The notes beneath the pieces are model-generated. The model did not search any database. It was not told where the DNA came from and worked only from the letters and a program-made list of their open reading frames with translations. Below are positions 40,775-48,454 of a DNA stretch of 64,000 nucleotides, in pieces. The position numbers were made by a program, and so were the translations under genes. Each line of letters starts with the position of its first letter. Position 1 is the stretch's first letter. The stretch comes from Saccharopolyspora elongata (GTDB lineage Bacteria > Actinomycetota > Actinomycetes > Mycobacteriales > Pseudonocardiaceae). The stretch covers positions 1 through 64,000 of the forward strand of contig NZ_SMKW01000019.1 in assembly GCF_004348985.1 (NCBI RefSeq), in the 5' to 3' direction.

Positions 40775-40945
40775 TCAGTGCTCGACGACCTGGCGCACCT
40801 CGACGCTGCCGTAGCGGCCGGTCGCCGCGTCGAGGTCGGCGACCTCGATGACTACAGGCCGGCCAGGTACTCGCCGGCGTGGTGCTCGACGCCGTCGGTC
40901 GTGGCCGCGATGACATCCGGGGTCTCGGTGCACAGCACGCGCCAC
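40775..40945 (-). pseudogene. Second broken YCII-domain gene
   Basis: On the minus strand, one frame reads VLCTETPDVIAATTDGVEHH then AGEYLAGL and a stop. In the next frame VVIEVADLDAATGRYGSVEV and RQVVEH complete a YCII-like C-terminus (family ending RYGSVEVRP). One frameshift joins them, and a stretch of about 12 residues normally found between DLD and the RYG motif seems deleted. No start codon or ribosome site remains, because the region runs into the promoter of the VOC gene. This is the second decayed YCII gene in the window. Confidence 0.55.
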
Positions 40946-40957
40946 TATGGTGGACCG

Positions 40958-41392
40958 ATGGCGTCGATCAAGAAGTTCCAAGTCACCTTCGACTGCGCAG
41001 AACCTGAGCGCGTCGCTCGTTTCTGGTGCGAGGTGTTGGGGTACGTCGTGCCGCCGCCACCGGAGGGGTTCGCCACTTGGGGCGATTACGATCGCACGTT
41101 GCCGCCTGAGAAACAGGGTTCGTCGTTCGTCTGCATGGATCCCTCAGGTGAGGGCCCGCGACTGTACTTCCAGCGCGTTCCCGAAGGCAAGGTCGTCAAG
41201 AATCGGGTGCACCTCTGCGTGCGGGCCGGCACCGGGCTCGTGGGTGAAGAGCGCCTCGCCACGCTCGAGGCCGAGTGCGCACGACTGATCGCGCTCGGCG
41301 CGGTGCGCGTGCAACTACTGCTTGCCGATGAAGACAACGAGTCGTGCATCGTGATGCAGGACATCGAGGGCAACGAGTTCTGCCTCGACTGA
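40958..41392 (+). CDS. VOC-superfamily (glyoxalase-like) protein
   Basis: A 144-residue single-chain vicinal-oxygen-chelate protein with two beta-alpha-beta-beta-beta modules. The first module reads VTFDCAEPERVARFWCEVLG and ends with CMDPSGEGPRLYFQRVPEGK. The second starts NRVHLCVRAG and ends MQDIEGNEFCLD, the usual DPEGNEFCL motif in which Glu is a metal ligand in active members. Many of these small Glyoxalase_6-type proteins lack known enzyme activity and some bind drugs. It follows the ABC-F gene after a terminator and a decayed gene, so it has its own promoter. Confidence 0.88.
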   Translation: MASIKKFQVTFDCAEPERVARFWCEVLGYVVPPPPEGFATWGDYDRTLPPEKQGSSFVCMDPSGEGPRLYFQRVPEGKVVKNRVHLCVRAGTGLVGEERLATLEAECARLIALGAVRVQLLLADEDNESCIVMQDIEGNEFCLD

Positions 41393-41404
41393 GAGGCCGC
41401 GAAC

Positions 41405-41519
41405 GTGTCCTCGTTCTGGCCCATTGGCCAGGACGAAGAACTGTTCTGGGTGCACGTCGTCGACGGTTGGGAAGTGCCGTGCGTGGAACCATCCGCTCCT
41501 GCACTACGTCGCAGCAGTT
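41405..41519 (+). other. Possible gene fragment
   Basis: A short frame just after the VOC gene encodes SSFWPIGQDEELFWVHVVDG and WEVPCVEP before decaying. It reads like protein sequence with aromatic and acidic residues, but it is too short to assign and has no start site. It may be the remnant of a C-terminal domain. Confidence 0.3.
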
Positions 41520-41576
41520 GATCACCGGAATCGGAGTCCGGCGACACACCACCAATGCTGCGAGCCGGAGGGACCG

Positions 41577-42293
41577 ATGACGAGCGAGCTGACCGCGTAC
41601 GAGACGACGTGGCTTGGTGTGCTGGAAGAATTGCGCAATTGCCCGGGGATCAGGCTGGAAAGCGCCGATCAGGGGCAGCTGGACGACGCGGACGCCGACC
41701 GGGCGTTCGGTGAACTCGCCGACCGGGACGGCATCGCGCTGGACCCGTCGCTGAAGCCCTACCACCTGCGGTTTTCCGGCCTTGCGGCGGTGTGGGACGT
41801 GCCCGATCCCGACCCCGACTACGACGAAGACTGCCTCATCGCCGGGGAGTTCTACCTGCACAACATCCACCGGGCGGTCCAGTCGGGTCCGCTGGTGGAG
41901 CGCTTGTACGACCCCACGCCCGAGGAGCTGCAGCTGTACTCCGGGTTCCGCTGCTTCGACGGAACCCCGCATGCCGGAGTCGGGCACCTGTCTATGCTGC
42001 GGATCCAGCCGGGCGTGGCCAACCCCGAGCTGTGGTTCGACGCGACGACCAAGGGCTACCGCCGGATGGACCTCGACTTCCCCGGCTACCTCGAGGCGTT
42101 GCGCATCACGAAGGGCACCTACGGTTGGCAGTTCCTGTTCACCGACGTCTCGCTGGACGACGACGGTGAGCACGAGGTCTCCGGGCGGTTCGTGGAGATC
42201 ATGCTCGAGGTCTTCCCGACGTTGTTCCCCGATCACGACTACGCGCCGCTGCGCGCCCGGCTGGCCGAACGCCGCTGCGGTTTCCAGGCCTGA
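41577..42293 (+). CDS. Conserved-looking hypothetical protein
   Basis: A 238-residue acidic, soluble protein that I do not recognise. The ATG at 41577 has a GGAGGGA site. It has no signal peptide, membrane helix or Cys cluster. Notable segments are LDPSLKPYHLRFSGLAAVWD, an acidic loop DPDPDYDEDC, then GEFYLHNIHRAVQSGP and the C-terminal FPGYLEALRITKGTYGWQFL. The last part has the aromatic-rich pattern seen in SUKH/SMI1-type immunity proteins, but the likeness is weak. No toxin gene is nearby. Codon use is normal for the chromosome, which supports a real gene. Confidence 0.7.
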   Translation: MTSELTAYETTWLGVLEELRNCPGIRLESADQGQLDDADADRAFGELADRDGIALDPSLKPYHLRFSGLAAVWDVPDPDPDYDEDCLIAGEFYLHNIHRAVQSGPLVERLYDPTPEELQLYSGFRCFDGTPHAGVGHLSMLRIQPGVANPELWFDATTKGYRRMDLDFPGYLEALRITKGTYGWQFLFTDVSLDDDGEHEVSGRFVEIMLEVFPTLFPDHDYAPLRARLAERRCGFQA

Positions 42294-42421
42294 CCGTCGC
42301 GTCCACGCTCACGGTCCAATCGACCTTGCTCTCGGCGTTAACCTGCGCGAGCGGGGGCGTCGTGGTCTCACTCCTGCCGTCCCGGTGCTTCTTTCGCGTT
42401 CGGTGGTCCTCAGAGGATGGA

Positions 42422-42463
42422 CGGCTGCCCCGACACGGCTGCCCCGACACGGCTGCCCCGACA
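42422..42463. repeat. Three tandem copies of a 14-bp unit
   Basis: CGGCTGCCCCGACA is repeated exactly three times in a row. Three copies with no spacer do not make a CRISPR array; this is a simple tandem repeat. Confidence 0.85.
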
Positions 42464-42503
42464 CGCCGGAGGCTGTGGACAACCCGGGGTACCTGTGGGC
42501 AAC

Positions 42504-42555
42504 TTCCGCAATTTCAATGGAAATCGGACCTTCGATTTCCATTGAAATTGCGGAA
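42504..42555. repeat. Perfect 23-bp inverted repeat
   Basis: The left arm (42504-42526) starts TTCCGCAATTTC; the right arm (42533-42555) is its exact complement; the loop is 6 nt. The arms contain ATTTCAATGGAAAT, similar in style to the GTTTCAATTGAAAC palindrome at 43409. It is notably AT-rich for this chromosome and not adjacent to a stop codon, so an ordinary terminator is unlikely. Confidence 0.85.
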
Positions 42556-42740
42556 CCCCGGTCAGGGGGCGGCGGCCGGCGCATCGTGGCTCGCGCCTCG
42601 CGAGGCGTCTTGCGGTCGGCGCATCGTGGCTGGAGGTTCGTGGCTGGAGGTTCGGCGAGCATGTCCGTCGCGTCGCCCGGGTTCGGTCCTGGTGGCACTG
42701 TTCGAACTGCGGTCTCGGTCGGCGGTCGCCGGGGGAAATT

Positions 42741-42766
42741 CTCTTAGCTCTGTTATTCTTAGTTCG
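42741..42766. promoter_or_regulatory. Candidate operator/promoter of the MarR gene
   Basis: The AT-rich segment contains CTCTTAGCT and ATTCTTAGTTCG, sharing CTTAGTTC and TTAGCT with the site in front of the aldehyde dehydrogenase at 44961. Shared sequence at both promoters suggests binding by the same MarR protein. Confidence 0.45.
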
Positions 42767-42799
42767 TCTTGTTCGTCGAGTTTCGGGTGGTGGGCGAAG

Positions 42800-43333
42800 G
42801 TGGTCCGACGCAACCGGTCCCGGCCGGACGCGGTCGACTTCATGCTGGCGGAGTGGCGGCGCGAGGTTCCGGACGTCGACGCTTCCGGCATGGCCGTGTT
42901 CGGCCGTCTGCACCGCGCCTACCACCGCTACCAGGACCAGCTGAACCGGATCTTCCAGTCCTTCGACCTGACGATGGCCGGGTTCAGCATCCTCGCGTCG
43001 CTGCGCCGGGCGGGCAGCCCGTACCGGCGCACCGCGGGCGAGCTCGCCGACGCCGCGTTGGTGACCACGGGCGGCATCACCCAGCGCGTCGACAAGCTCG
43101 AGGCCGCCGGCCTGGTGCGGCGGGAGCGTGACGCCGACGACCGGCGCACCGTTCACGTGCAGCTGACCGAGGAAGGCCTCGCCTTCACCGACAGGGTCAG
43201 CGAGGCCCACTTCGCCAACGAGCGCGAGATGCTCAGCGGCCTGTCCGCCACGGAGCAGGAGCGCCTCGCGGACCTGCTCAGCAGGCTCGAAGGCTCCCTC
43301 GACCACGCGGTGGCCAGGCGCGCCGGCGAGTGA
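42800..43333 (+). CDS. MarR-family regulator of the aromatic cluster
   Basis: A 177-residue MarR protein. The winged helix reads YRRTAGELADAALVTTGGIT, then QRVDKLEAAGLVRRERDADD and RRTVHVQLTEEGLAF. The N-terminal helix with GRLHRAYHRYQDQLNRIFQS forms part of the dimer and ligand pocket. The GTG at 42800 has an ambiguous ribosome site, so an ATG near 42842 is an alternative. It is convergent with the aldehyde dehydrogenase and lies at the left edge of the aromatic-type cluster. A shared sequence (CTTAGTTC) in its own promoter and in the aldehyde dehydrogenase promoter makes it the likely cluster regulator. Confidence 0.9.
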   Translation: MVRRNRSRPDAVDFMLAEWRREVPDVDASGMAVFGRLHRAYHRYQDQLNRIFQSFDLTMAGFSILASLRRAGSPYRRTAGELADAALVTTGGITQRVDKLEAAGLVRRERDADDRRTVHVQLTEEGLAFTDRVSEAHFANEREMLSGLSATEQERLADLLSRLEGSLDHAVARRAGE

Positions 43334-43396
43334 TCTTCCGGCGAGGGCCGGGAGATCACCGCGGCGCGCGTGGTGACCTCCGAACCCCCGGAGCCC

Positions 43397-43432
43397 GAGG
43401 TCTCCGCAGTTTCAATTGAAACCGCCGACCTC
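43397..43432. repeat. Nested palindrome between MarR and aldehyde dehydrogenase genes
   Basis: GTTTCAATTGAAAC (43409-43422) is a perfect 14-bp palindrome inside outer arms GAGGTC (43397) and GACCTC (43427-43432). It may serve as a convergent terminator or belong to the same palindrome class as the other TTTC...GAAA sites in the window. Confidence 0.6.
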
Positions 43433-43447
43433 CGGTGGGGCGTCGGG

Positions 43448-44926
43448 TCAGGTGGCCCAGGGGAGTGGGGCTTCGTCGAGGCCCCAGTAGAGGCTCTTCT
43501 GCCGGGTGTACCGCAGGATCGCGTCGCGGCCCTTGTCCGTGCCCACGCCGCTGGCCTTCATCCCGCTGAACGGGGTGGCGATGCTGAACTGCTTGTAGGT
43601 GTTGATCCACACGGTGCCCGCGTCGATGCGCCGGGCCACCCGCCAGGCCCGCCGGTAGTCCCGGGTCCAGATCCCGCAGGCCAGGCCGAAGATCGTGTCG
43701 TTCGCCCGGGCGATCAGGTCGTCCTCGTCGCGGAAGGGCAGCACGACGCCGACCGGGCCGAAGATCTCCTCCTGGCACGTGCGCGCGTCGTTGGGCAGCC
43801 CGTCCAGCAGCGTCGGCAGGTAGTACGCGCCGCGCGCCAGCTCCGGATCGTCGGGGATCCCGCCGCCACAGAGCACGTTGGCGCCTTCCTCGCGAGCGCG
43901 GTCGACCAGCGCGGCCACCCGGTCGCGGTGCGCGAAGGTGGCCAGCGGCCCGACCTGGCTGGCCGGGTCGGTGCCGGGGCCGACCCGCAGCCGCCGCGCC
44001 CCGGCGACCAGGCGCTCGACGAACACGGCGTAGATCCGCTCCGGCACGAAGATCCGGGATCCGGCGATGCAGCTCTGCCCGGTGGAGGAGAAGATCCCGT
44101 ACAGGACCCCGGCCACGGCCTGGTCCAGGTCGGCGTCGTCGAACACGATCGTCGGGGACTTGCCGCCGAGTTCGCTGGTCAGCGGCATGAACTTGGCCGC
44201 GGCGAGTTGACCGATGGCGCGGCCGGTGTCGGTGCCGCCGGTGAAGGAGACCTTGCCCACCGCCGGGTGCCGGACGATCGCGTCGCCGACCACCGACCCC
44301 TTGCCGGGCAGCACCGAGAGCAGCGCCGGGGGCACCCCGGCCTCGACCACCAGCCGGGCGAGCGCCAGCGACACCAGCGGGGTGGCTTCGGCGGGCTTGA
44401 GCAGCACGGCGTTGCCCGCGGCCAGCGCCGGCGCGACCTTCTGCGCATCGCTCGCGATGGGGGAGTTCCACGGCGTGATCGCGCCGACCACGCCGATCGG
44501 CTCCGGCACGCTCATCGTCAGGTAGGGGCCGCGCTGCGGGGTCAGCGGGGTCTCGGTGGTCTCCAAAGCTGCGGCGTAGAACCGGAAAGTGCCTGCGGCG
44601 CTGCCCACCAGCGCGCGCGTCTCGGCCAGCGCCTTGCCGGTGTTGCGGGTCTGCAGGAGGGCGAGTTCACCGGCGTGCTGCTCGATCAGGTCGCCGACCC
44701 GGGTGAGCAGCCGGGCGCGCTCGTGCGGGAGCAGGTCCCGCCAGGCCGGGTCCGCCGCGGCGGCGGCCCCGGCGCGGGCGGCTTCGTCGACGTCCTCCGG
44801 TGCGGCGGCGGTGATCTTCGCGATGACCTCGCCGGTGGCCGGGTCGACGCACTCCAGCGGGTTGCCGCGGCCGGGCCGCCAGCGGCCCGCGACGTGGATC
44901 TCGTCCGGCACCCCGGGACTCGTCAT
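43448..44926 (-). CDS. NAD(P)-dependent aldehyde dehydrogenase
   Basis: A 492-residue class-I-type aldehyde dehydrogenase. The general-base Glu is in LTSELGGKSPTIVFDDAD, the nucleophilic Cys in FSSTGQSCIAGSR, and the Asn in ITPWNSPI. The EEIFGPVG and SGMKASGVG segments are also canonical. It oxidises an aldehyde to an acid. It points away from the rest of the cluster but shares an intergenic region with the cupin gene, and a palindromic CTTAG-AA-CTAAG sits at its promoter. The ThDP enzyme of the cluster could supply its aldehyde by decarboxylating a 2-keto acid. The ATG at 44926 has a GGAGG site. Confidence 0.93.
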   Translation of the reverse strand: MTSPGVPDEIHVAGRWRPGRGNPLECVDPATGEVIAKITAAAPEDVDEAARAGAAAAADPAWRDLLPHERARLLTRVGDLIEQHAGELALLQTRNTGKALAETRALVGSAAGTFRFYAAALETTETPLTPQRGPYLTMSVPEPIGVVGAITPWNSPIASDAQKVAPALAAGNAVLLKPAEATPLVSLALARLVVEAGVPPALLSVLPGKGSVVGDAIVRHPAVGKVSFTGGTDTGRAIGQLAAAKFMPLTSELGGKSPTIVFDDADLDQAVAGVLYGIFSSTGQSCIAGSRIFVPERIYAVFVERLVAGARRLRVGPGTDPASQVGPLATFAHRDRVAALVDRAREEGANVLCGGGIPDDPELARGAYYLPTLLDGLPNDARTCQEEIFGPVGVVLPFRDEDDLIARANDTIFGLACGIWTRDYRRAWRVARRIDAGTVWINTYKQFSIATPFSGMKASGVGTDKGRDAILRYTRQKSLYWGLDEAPLPWAT

Positions 44927-44960
44927 GCTGCACCTCCAGGTCTGAGCAACGATGGTTGGT

Positions 44961-44978
44961 TAGCTTAGAACTAAGATG
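44961..44978. promoter_or_regulatory. Candidate MarR operator at the aldehyde dehydrogenase promoter
   Basis: CTTAG-AA-CTAAG (44964-44975) is a perfect 5-bp inverted repeat in AT-rich DNA, 38 bp upstream of the aldehyde dehydrogenase start and within the divergent promoter region for the oxygenase operon. Confidence 0.55.
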
Positions 44979-45148
44979 AATGCGGCAACAAGGTGCGGCG
45001 CGAGCGCGTTCGGTCCACGGGCATCTAGCTGCGAAAACGAGATAATCTGGAAAGAATTTTTGCGCCGGGGGTTGCGGCCGTCACAGCGTCGTGCTCGTAC
45101 TGCTCACCACTCGCTCGCTTACTGCTAAGAGATTCTGGAGGTAGCCCG

Positions 45149-45670
45149 ATGAGCGCTGCAGACGCCAAGACCAACACCGCCCTGGAAGACCTGATCGACT
45201 CCTGCATCGCTTCGCGGGAGAGCCGGCACGAGGACTGGGACACCCTCGCGTTCCAGGCCAAGGCCGGCGAGGAGTTCCGCCGCGCGCAGATCCGCTACAT
45301 CGGTTCCGGCGCCACCGGCAACCACGAGGGCGACGGCCGCACGCTGCCGTCGGAGCACTTCACCTTCTCCAACATGCGCCTGCCGCTGGGCGCGATCGGC
45401 CCGGAGCACACCCACCACGACGTGGAGGAGGTGTTCTTCGTGCTGGAGGGGCGGCTCGAGGTCAGCGTCCACGACGTCGAGGACGGCACCAAGACCGCGA
45501 CCCGCGTGCTCGGCTATCGCGACCTGATCCGGGTGCCCGCCGGGGTGCCGCGCAGCCTGAAGGCCATCGGCGACACCGACGCGCTGTTCTGCGTCGTCAT
45601 CGGCGCCCAGAAGCCGCAGCTGCCGACCTACCCGGCCACCTCGCCGGTGCACGGCGTCACCCGCGACTGA
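45149..45670 (+). CDS. Cupin-domain protein
   Basis: A 173-residue single-cupin protein. The metal-binding motif 1 reads LGAIGPEHTHHDVEEVFFVLE (two His and a Glu), and motif 2 is DLIRVPAGVPRSLKAIGDTD. The second motif lacks the usual His, which is replaced by Pro-Arg-Ser. The N-terminal 60 residues are helical and carry no known domain. It is the first gene of the rightward catabolic operon, preceded by GGAGG. Cupins in aromatic clusters act as dioxygenases, isomerases or accessory proteins; without the second His, a redox role is less certain. Confidence 0.85.
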   Translation: MSAADAKTNTALEDLIDSCIASRESRHEDWDTLAFQAKAGEEFRRAQIRYIGSGATGNHEGDGRTLPSEHFTFSNMRLPLGAIGPEHTHHDVEEVFFVLEGRLEVSVHDVEDGTKTATRVLGYRDLIRVPAGVPRSLKAIGDTDALFCVVIGAQKPQLPTYPATSPVHGVTRD

Positions 45671-45758
45671 GCCGAGACCGCTTCGAAGTCCATGCCGCCG
45701 ACGGTCGGCGCCGCATTGGAGAACAGACGTCAGTCGAGGAAGGCCCGAGGTGAGGAGC

Positions 45759-46697
45759 ATGGCGCACGAGGTTCGGGTGCACAGCACGACGTGGCTGGCA
45801 TCCGGTGTGGTGCAGGTGGAATTCCGCGATCCGGCCGGGGCCGACCTCCCGGCGTGGGAACCGGGGGCGCACCTGGCGCTGCGGTTGGCCAACGGGATGA
45901 CGCGGGAGTACTCGCTGTGCGGCGACCCGGCCGACCGGCGCAGCTGGACGGTCGCGGTGCTGCGCGAGCCGGACTCGCGCGGTGGCAGCAGCTGGGTGCA
46001 CGAGCGGTTGACCGCGGGCACCCTGCTGACGGTCGACGGGCCGCGCAACAACTTCCCGCTGGAACCCGCCGAGCGCCACCTCCTCATTGCGGGCGGCATC
46101 GGCGTGACGCCGATGCGGGCCATGGCCGGCGAACTCGCCGGCCGCGGTGCCGACTGGCGGATGCTCTACTGCGGACGGTCCCGCGAGAGCATGGCCTTCC
46201 TGTCGCAGCTGCAGGAGATCGGTGGTGACCGGGTCCGCGTCCACGCCGATGACGAGCACGGCGGGCCGCCGGACCTCGGTGCCGAACTCGCCGACCTGCC
46301 GCCCGGCGCGCTGGTGTACTGCTGCGGCCCCGAACCGCTGATCGGCGCGGTAGAAGCGGCGTTGCCCGATCCGTCGGTGCTGCGCGTCGAGCGGTTCCGG
46401 GCCCCGGAGGCGCAGCCGTCCACTTCGGACGGAGGCTTCGAGGTGGACTGCAAGGCGTCCGGCACGCGGGTGTTCGTCGGCCCGGACGTCTCGGTGCTCG
46501 ACGCGTTGTCCGACGCCGGGGTGCCGGTGCCGAGCTCCTGCCAGGAAGGCGTGTGCGGCACCTGCGAGACCAAGGTGCTCGGCGGCGAGCCGGAGCACCG
46601 CGACTTCGTGCTCAGCCAGGCGGAACGGGATGCCGGGGAAACGATGATGATCTGCGTGTCCCGCTGCCGTTCGGCCGAGCTGGTACTGGACTTGTGA
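45759..46697 (+). CDS. Phthalate/vanillate-type oxygenase reductase (FNR-[2Fe-2S])
   Basis: A 312-residue class IA reductase. The FMN-binding domain has REYSLCGDP, the NAD-binding domain has LIAGGIGVTPMRAM and CCGPEPLIGAVE, and the C-terminal plant-type ferredoxin domain holds SSCQEGVCGTCETKVLGG with a distal Cys in MMICVSRC. This VanB/PDR order (FMN, NAD, [2Fe-2S]) delivers electrons from NADH to a Rieske oxygenase. The partner oxygenase lies 620 bp downstream at 47319. The start is an ATG at 45759, or the GTG at 45750. All cofactor motifs are intact. Confidence 0.93.
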   Translation: MAHEVRVHSTTWLASGVVQVEFRDPAGADLPAWEPGAHLALRLANGMTREYSLCGDPADRRSWTVAVLREPDSRGGSSWVHERLTAGTLLTVDGPRNNFPLEPAERHLLIAGGIGVTPMRAMAGELAGRGADWRMLYCGRSRESMAFLSQLQEIGGDRVRVHADDEHGGPPDLGAELADLPPGALVYCCGPEPLIGAVEAALPDPSVLRVERFRAPEAQPSTSDGGFEVDCKASGTRVFVGPDVSVLDALSDAGVPVPSSCQEGVCGTCETKVLGGEPEHRDFVLSQAERDAGETMMICVSRCRSAELVLDL

Positions 46698-46709
46698 ACG
46701 AGTAGGACC

Positions 46710-46952
46710 ATGACCGTCATCGCAGTGCTCAACCACCGGCAGCTGGCCATGCTGCGGGCCGTCGCCGGTGGCCGGGCCGAGATCACCTGCAGCTGCGAAC
46801 CCGACCTGTACGTCGACGGGTTGCCGTGCTGCGACCAGGGCAGCGCCCGGGAGCTGGTGCGGACCGGCCTGGTGCGGGCGGCCCCGTCCGGCGCGAGCGG
46901 CGGGCGCGTGACCGCGGCCCTGACCGACCTCGGCCGGGCGGCACTGCACTAG
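46710..46952 (+). CDS. Small unknown protein in the oxygenase operon
   Basis: An 80-residue protein that begins 12 bp after the reductase stop. The sequence starts VLNHRQLAMLRAVAGGRAEI, a helix typical of small winged-helix folds, and continues with a Cys cluster (CSCEPDLYVDGLPCCD, four Cys) and a C-terminal LTDLGRAALH, reminiscent of the wing-following strand LTxxGR in MarR-like proteins. It could be a small DNA- or metal-binding accessory. I know no named family. Its tight position in the operon suggests a role with the oxygenase system. Confidence 0.7.
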   Translation: MTVIAVLNHRQLAMLRAVAGGRAEITCSCEPDLYVDGLPCCDQGSARELVRTGLVRAAPSGASGGRVTAALTDLGRAALH

Positions 46953-47094
46953 CGGAGGTCTCTTCAACGGGCGTGGGTGGCGGCCCTCTGTGGGAGTTCC
47001 CGCCGCAGTCCGGACTCCCGCGCCGCGTTCCGAAACGACCCATCAAAGATCCGGGTGCCGGTGTCCCGTTGAAAAACACTGGAGGAGAACCGAC

Positions 47095-47319
47095 ATGTCG
47101 CTGACCTTGGAGCCGGTGCAGACCCGGCTCGGGCCCACCACGAGCTATGCGGATGCCTTCGCCGACGAACTGGAGGCGATCTACGGCCGGGGCGTGCACG
47201 ACCTGCCCGGCGTCGTGGCCGCGCTCAACGAGACCGGCGTCCGCCCGGCCGACGGCTCCGACTGGACCGAGCAGGCGTTCGTCGCCGAGCTCGCCCGCCT
47301 CGGCGCGAAGGAGATCTGA
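47095..47319 (+). CDS. Small recombinase-like HTH domain protein beside Rieske oxygenase
   Basis: A 74-residue protein with one compact helical domain. YADAFADELEAIYGRGVHDL is followed by PGVVAALNETGVRPADGSDW and TEQAFVAELARLGAKE. The pattern of an aligned pair of helices with 'LNETGVRPADGSDWT' resembles the recombinase-type helix-turn-helix found in resolvases. Similar small proteins are annotated next to aromatic-ring oxygenases in other bacteria, so it may be a conserved accessory rather than a recombinase. It overlaps the Rieske start (TGATG) and has a GGAGGAG site. Confidence 0.75.
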   Translation: MSLTLEPVQTRLGPTTSYADAFADELEAIYGRGVHDLPGVVAALNETGVRPADGSDWTEQAFVAELARLGAKEI

Positions 47320-48356
47320 TGATGACCAGGCTGCAGAACGAGGAAGATCTCCTGCTGCTCGGGCTGCGGGACCGCTGGTACCCGCTGTGCCCGTCGAGCC
47401 AGGTGCGGGCGGGCGAACTGACCCGGCTGGAGCGCGCGGGCGAGGAATTGCTGCTGTGGCGCGACAGTTCCGGCGTCGTGCACGTGCAGGAGGACCGGTG
47501 TCCGCACCGCTCCGCGCGGCTGTCGCTGGGTGTGCACATGGGCGACCGGATCGCCTGCAACTACCACGGTGTTCAGCTCGACGGCGACGGTGTCGTGGCT
47601 TCGGTGCCGGGCAGCCCGGGCTGCGCGCTGGAAGGCCGCAAGGCGTTGCGCACCTTCCCGGCGCAGGAGCACGCCGGGGCGATCTTCGCCTGGTTCGGCG
47701 CGGACGAGGCCGCCGAGCCGACTCCGCTGCAGGTGCCCGCGCCGATCGCCGGCGGCGAATGGGACAACTTCCTCTGCTACGTCGAGTGGGACGCCTCCTA
47801 CCTGCTCTCGCTGGACAACCTCCTCGACCCGATGCACGGCGCGTTCCTGCACCGCAACAGCCACACCATGTACACCGGGAAGCGGGAGGCGGCGTTCCAG
47901 ATCCGGGACACCGACACCGGTTTCGTGTTCGAGAAGACCGACCAGCGCGGCGTCAACTTCGACTGGTCGGAGTGGCTCGACACCGGCGGGCTGCAGTCGG
48001 TCACGCTGGACATCCCGTACCCGGACACCGCCGGGCCGGGCGGGCCGTTCACCATCGTCGCCTGCGTGACGGCGATCAACGAGCGCCAGCACGCCGGGTT
48101 CTTCTGGCGCTGCCGCAAGGTCAGCGGCTGGCAGCGGGACAGCTGGCGGTTCCTGTACAAGAACCGGATCGAGGCGCGGCACTGGCAGGTGCTGGAGCAG
48201 GACCGCGTCATGGCCGAGGCGATGCCCGAGGACGCCTGGACGCGGGAGAACCTCTACCAGCACGACATCGCCCTCGTCCGGCTGCGCCGGATGCTGCGCG
48301 CAGAAGCCAAGCGCCAAGCCGCCGCCCGCGAACCCGTCCGCGCGGCCGCCCGCTGA
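47319..48356 (+). CDS. Rieske non-heme iron oxygenase, large subunit
   Basis: A 345-residue aromatic-ring oxygenase. The Rieske [2Fe-2S] ligands are Cys61-x-His63 and Cys80-x2-His83 (RCPHRS and ACNYHG). The mononuclear iron site is Asn167, Asp170, His173 and His178 (DNLLDPMHGAFLH). The length and the pairing with a PDR-type reductase match the vanillate/phthalate-like group, which carries out monooxygenation, O-demethylation or dihydroxylation without a beta subunit; indeed none is encoded nearby. It probably performs the first attack on the cluster's substrate. It is translationally coupled to the preceding small gene. Confidence 0.95.
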   Translation: MMTRLQNEEDLLLLGLRDRWYPLCPSSQVRAGELTRLERAGEELLLWRDSSGVVHVQEDRCPHRSARLSLGVHMGDRIACNYHGVQLDGDGVVASVPGSPGCALEGRKALRTFPAQEHAGAIFAWFGADEAAEPTPLQVPAPIAGGEWDNFLCYVEWDASYLLSLDNLLDPMHGAFLHRNSHTMYTGKREAAFQIRDTDTGFVFEKTDQRGVNFDWSEWLDTGGLQSVTLDIPYPDTAGPGGPFTIVACVTAINERQHAGFFWRCRKVSGWQRDSWRFLYKNRIEARHWQVLEQDRVMAEAMPEDAWTRENLYQHDIALVRLRRMLRAEAKRQAAAREPVRAAAR

Positions 48357-48454
48357 TCGTTCGTCTCCGAACCCCTTTGCATGGCGGTGCAAGTTGCGAG
48401 GGCGGGCCAAGCGCCTCCGGCGCTTCGAAGAAAGTCTCTGATTGGAGTCACACC

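Larger units (their letters stand above)
42294..42740. other. Repeat-rich intergenic region
   Basis: About 450 bp without a gene. It contains a 14-bp tandem repeat, a long perfect inverted repeat and several imperfect direct repeats (units like CGGCGCATCGTGGCT and GGCTGGAGGTTCG between 42570 and 42660). The last 40 bp are AT-rich and hold the MarR promoter. Confidence 0.6.

Noticed and set aside
40712..40957. Upstream in-frame extension of the VOC gene
   Set aside because: It crosses the ABC-F terminator and the YCII remnant; the ATG at 40958 matches the family start.
42422..42463. Tandem 14-bp repeat considered as a CRISPR array
   Set aside because: The three units are contiguous with no unique spacers and no cas genes are near.
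47095..47319. Recombinase-like helix-turn-helix protein as evidence of a mobile element
   Set aside because: It is only 74 residues, has no catalytic recombinase domain and is translationally coupled to the oxygenase; no inverted repeats or integrase are nearby.
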